In this document: piece after piece, positions 61,802-64,000 of the stretch
How positions within the stretch are numbered: the stretch's first letter is position 1
Layout: the number at the start of each line of letters is the position of its first letter
Assembly (NCBI GenBank): GCA_964468125.1
Contig: CAYXVF010000006.1
Coordinates: forward strand, 1-64,000
Direction of reading: 5' to 3'
Source: CAYXVF01 sp964468125
Lineage (GTDB): Bacteria > Myxococcota > XYA12-FULL-58-9 > CAYXVF01
DNA length: 64,000 nucleotides
The notes under the pieces: generated by a model
What the model saw: the letters and a program-made list of their open reading frames with translations, nothing else
The model's database searches: none
Told to the model about the DNA's origin: nothing
Translations under genes and position numbers: made by a program

Positions 61802-63499
61802 GTGAGCTCCATCGACTCCCTTCGCCATCGGCTCTGGAACCTCGACGGGCGGGGCTACCCCGCCTACAAATCGATCAAAGGGCGCCATCACGGCTCGGGC
61901 CTGACACTCATCGTCGATCACGTGCAAGGGGACCCGTTCGCAGCGCCGTCCAAGCTACGCTACCGGCTCTCCAGCGTGCTCTCACCCGGTCGTCGCGGTG
62001 ATGCACGACGGGCAGTCGAGGACTTCGCCCTTCGCGCGCTCGTAGAGCGGTTTCGATCCCATCGGCGTGGAGCGGGCAGCGGCAAGTCCGGCGCCGTGCT
62101 CTTGCCGTCGCCGGGTCAGCAAGTGCTCGAGCGCACCGCGGTCTTGCTCTCGAAGGAGGGCGACGTAGAGGTGAGAGTTGGCGTGGGACTTCCGGCCGCA
62201 GGTCGACGGATTCTCGGCGAACGGGCCGCAGAGCTGCTTTGCGACGCAGTCCCCCAGATTCTCCAGGAAACCTTCGCCTCGCTCGAGGGCGACCCCCTCG
62301 AGCGCCACATTGCGACCGTAGAAGACGCCGTCGCCATCCGCGGGCAGCTCGACGAACACGGCCTCGTCGCCTTTGTCGCCGACGGTGCGCTTCTCCCGCG
62401 GCGCAGCGGAACGGACGACCGGCCGATGCAAGACGAGGTGATTCCTTTTCAATCTCCGAAGGAGCTGAGCGTCACTCTCCGAGCCCCACACGCGGGCACG
62501 GTCACCGGAATGGGTGTCCCCAGGGGCCTCACACTGATTGTCGGGGGCGGTTACCACGGCAAATCGACCCTGCTGGCGGCGATCGAGCGCGGCGTCTATG
62601 ACCACATTCCCGAGGACGGTCGTGAGCGGGTCGTAACACGGGCGGACGCGATGAAGATTCGCGCCGAGGACGGGCGCAGCGTGAGCGCGGTCGACATCTC
62701 GCCGTTCATTGGCATTCTCCCCGGCGGACGGAGGACCGAGTCTTTTTCTACCGACGACGCCAGCGGCTCCACGTCACAGGCGGCCGCCCTTTCCGAATCA
62801 CTGGAGCTCGGCGCGAGGCTCTTGCTGATCGACGAGGACACCTCGGCCACGAACTTCCTGATACGAGATTCGCGCATGGCCGAGCTCGTTGCCCGCGAAG
62901 ACGAGCCGATCACCCCGCTGCGTGACCGAGTCGACTGGTTGCGGGAGCATGGCTGCTCACTGCTAATGGTGGTCGGCGGCTCCGGCGACTACTTCGAGGT
63001 TGCGGACACGGTGCTCGCATTACGCGACTACCACCCCTGGGTCGCGACGGAACGCGCCCAATGCATCGCTCGTGCAGCAAGCGCGCCGCGCCCCGACACG
63101 CCTTTCCCCGAGCGGTGGATTCGACCGCGTCGAATCGAGCTGGACTCCGTCGATCCGCGACGGGGCAAGAAGGAACGGGCGACCCGCGTGCGGGATCTGG
63201 ACCGCGTGTCCTTCGGCGAAGGGGAGCTCGATCTCGGCGCCCTGGAACAGCTGGTGGAGCCAGGACAAACGCGATTCATAGCGGAGCTGCTCGCGAGTCG
63301 GCCGAGCGAGCTCGAAGGGGTGAGCCTCGAGGACGGCCTGCGGGCCCTCGCGCAGCGAATCGCTAACGACGGCCTGCACGGATTGCAGGAGCGGCCCGAT
63401 GGAGAGTGGGCAGCGGCACGGCCGCTCGAGATCGGCGCAGCTCTGAATCGACTGCGCGGCGCCCGCTTCACCACTGATGGTGTTGGCGCATCCAGGTGA
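61802..63499 (+). CDS. ABC-ATPase domain protein (PF09818-like)
   Basis: Predicted 565-aa cytoplasmic P-loop protein of the ABC_ATPase (DUF2075-unrelated, PF09818/MRB1590-like) group. It begins GYPAYKSIKGRHHGSGLTLIVDHVQGDPFA. It has Walker A VGGGYHGKSTLLAAIERGVYDHIPEDGRE, the signature-like DASGSTSQAAALSESLELG and Walker B LLLIDEDTSATNFLIRD. Trypanosome MRB1590 of this family takes part in mitochondrial RNA editing; the bacterial role is unknown. The start is a GTG at 61802. It overlaps sixA tail to tail by 32 bp. Confidence 0.87.
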   Translation: MSSIDSLRHRLWNLDGRGYPAYKSIKGRHHGSGLTLIVDHVQGDPFAAPSKLRYRLSSVLSPGRRGDARRAVEDFALRALVERFRSHRRGAGSGKSGAVLLPSPGQQVLERTAVLLSKEGDVEVRVGVGLPAAGRRILGERAAELLCDAVPQILQETFASLEGDPLERHIATVEDAVAIRGQLDEHGLVAFVADGALLPRRSGTDDRPMQDEVIPFQSPKELSVTLRAPHAGTVTGMGVPRGLTLIVGGGYHGKSTLLAAIERGVYDHIPEDGRERVVTRADAMKIRAEDGRSVSAVDISPFIGILPGGRRTESFSTDDASGSTSQAAALSESLELGARLLLIDEDTSATNFLIRDSRMAELVAREDEPITPLRDRVDWLREHGCSLLMVVGGSGDYFEVADTVLALRDYHPWVATERAQCIARAASAPRPDTPFPERWIRPRRIELDSVDPRRGKKERATRVRDLDRVSFGEGELDLGALEQLVEPGQTRFIAELLASRPSELEGVSLEDGLRALAQRIANDGLHGLQERPDGEWAAARPLEIGAALNRLRGARFTTDGVGASR

Positions 63500-63941
63500 G
63501 GGCACCGTTGCCGACGCGCGGCTGCCCGAGAAAACGAATGCAAGCGACGGTGCCGGGCTCGAACACCAGGCGCGTGCCTTCCGAGCCAGAGCTCGCGAGC
63601 GACACCAGGGAGGCGACGTCGGGCATGTGTCCGATGAGCAGCAGCGGCAGCGTGTTGTCCTGAACGAGGTCGAGCATCGTCTCGGCGCGAGTCCCCGACG
63701 CGAGCCTCGGATCGGTGCCGAAGGAAAGGGAGGAGCTCAACCCCTCGAGAAACGCCTCGGCGGTTTGCACGGTGCGCAGGAACGGACTGGCCACCACTCC
63801 GGCGAGGGGGTGCCTTTCGCGCGCAAAGGCCGCGCCCACCGCGCGAACGGCCGCGCGACCGTCCGTGGTGAGCGCGCGGGACCGGTCGCCGTCGACATGG
63901 GCATCCTCTGCCCGACCGTGACGCATGACGTAGAGAATCAC
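63468..63941 (-). CDS. sixA: SixA-type histidine phosphatase
   Basis: Predicted 157-aa protein of the histidine-phosphatase superfamily. It has YVMRHGRAED (catalytic RHG), LTTDGRAAVRAVG, VVASPFLRTVQTAEAF and LLLIGHMPDVASLVSLA (second His). Length and order fit SixA, which removes phosphate from His-containing phosphotransfer domains. Its 3' end overlaps the ABC-ATPase gene by 32 bp in opposite orientation. The window's hybrid kinase is a possible but unproven link. Confidence 0.87.
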   Translation of the reverse strand: MILYVMRHGRAEDAHVDGDRSRALTTDGRAAVRAVGAAFARERHPLAGVVASPFLRTVQTAEAFLEGLSSSLSFGTDPRLASGTRAETMLDLVQDNTLPLLLIGHMPDVASLVSLASSGSEGTRLVFEPGTVACIRFLGQPRVGNGALTWMRQHHQW

Positions 63942-64000
63942 CGTGAAATCCTCGCCTGAGACGCGAATAGTCGCAAATTCGATCTAAATTGCCCCGAGTT

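Noticed and set aside
1..64000. CRISPR arrays, rRNA and tRNA genes
   Set aside because: No regularly spaced repeats or recognisable RNA gene sequences were found by eye.

Overview
The window is a GC-rich chromosomal segment from a Gram-negative, deltaproteobacterial-type organism, most likely Myxococcota (inference). The case rests on gene content: many lipoproteins with FG-GAP repeats or Cys-rich modules, myxobacterial-style secreted proteases, two double-domain PilZ proteins, a GFTLVE-type prepilin, a sigma-54 promoter, a sigma-28/FlgM pair, an SQS-like prenyl synthase and a DUF3516 helicase. No rRNA, tRNA or CRISPR array was seen. Genes are dense and most run in short operons with 1-40 nt gaps or ATGA/TGATG overlaps.

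Region by region. (1) 1-6,070 is a mobile-element scar zone. It holds a Uma2-type nuclease gene, a frameshifted metallophosphoesterase pseudogene, an FG-GAP/ASPIC lipoprotein gene, an internally deleted ISNCY-type transposase with inverted ends, and a frameshifted, deleted IS91-type transposase. An 18-bp direct repeat (1097 and 3966) brackets 2.85 kb. (2) 6,095-9,957 carries treZ-malQ (trehalose/alpha-glucan metabolism). (3) 10,050-27,181 is mixed housekeeping and accessory content: a membrane protein with a HELQH motif, a trypsin-like lipoprotein with a duplicated Cys module, transporters, a five-heme cytochrome, RlmKL, a Cys-rich pilin-like protein, a PilZ protein, a single-chain EutB-EutC fusion and an alpha/beta hydrolase. 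(4) 27,320-30,934 is prpD-prpB-prpC (methylcitrate cycle). It is followed by an O-antigen ligase-like protein, PEP carboxylase, a hybrid histidine kinase, a Ski2-like helicase and a squalene-synthase-like gene. (5) 40,397-46,798 has a RuvC-like protein, a second PilZ protein, a YkgJ cysteine-cluster protein, a penicillin-acylase-family enzyme, a patatin and a HELTH metalloprotease. (6) 47,173-49,445 is a regulatory cassette: a sigma-54 promoter, a FliA-like sigma factor, a FlgM-like anti-sigma, an ECF-like sigma with an unusual region 4, and an overlapping membrane protein. No flagellar structural gene is present. (7) 50,390-60,695 is one long minus-strand run: pstS-like, pstC, pstA, pstB, phoU, a lipoprotein, glutathione reductase, a redoxin-PhnD fusion, a GT4 glycosyltransferase and a CapK/PaaK-type adenylate-forming enzyme. 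(8) 60,797-63,941 has a GT2-Rossmann fusion, a PF09818-type ABC-ATPase and SixA.

How the genes work together. The pst-phoU block with the redoxin-PhnD fusion suggests phosphate or phosphonate uptake linked to redox functions. prpDBC oxidises propionyl-CoA to pyruvate and succinate, and PEP carboxylase replenishes oxaloacetate. Ethanolamine can be deaminated by the fused EutBC without any microcompartment genes nearby. The sigma-54 to sigma-28 to FlgM chain looks like a flagellar-type regulatory circuit used for something else. All functional assignments come from motif reading, not database searches; start codons stated as chosen are judgement calls.
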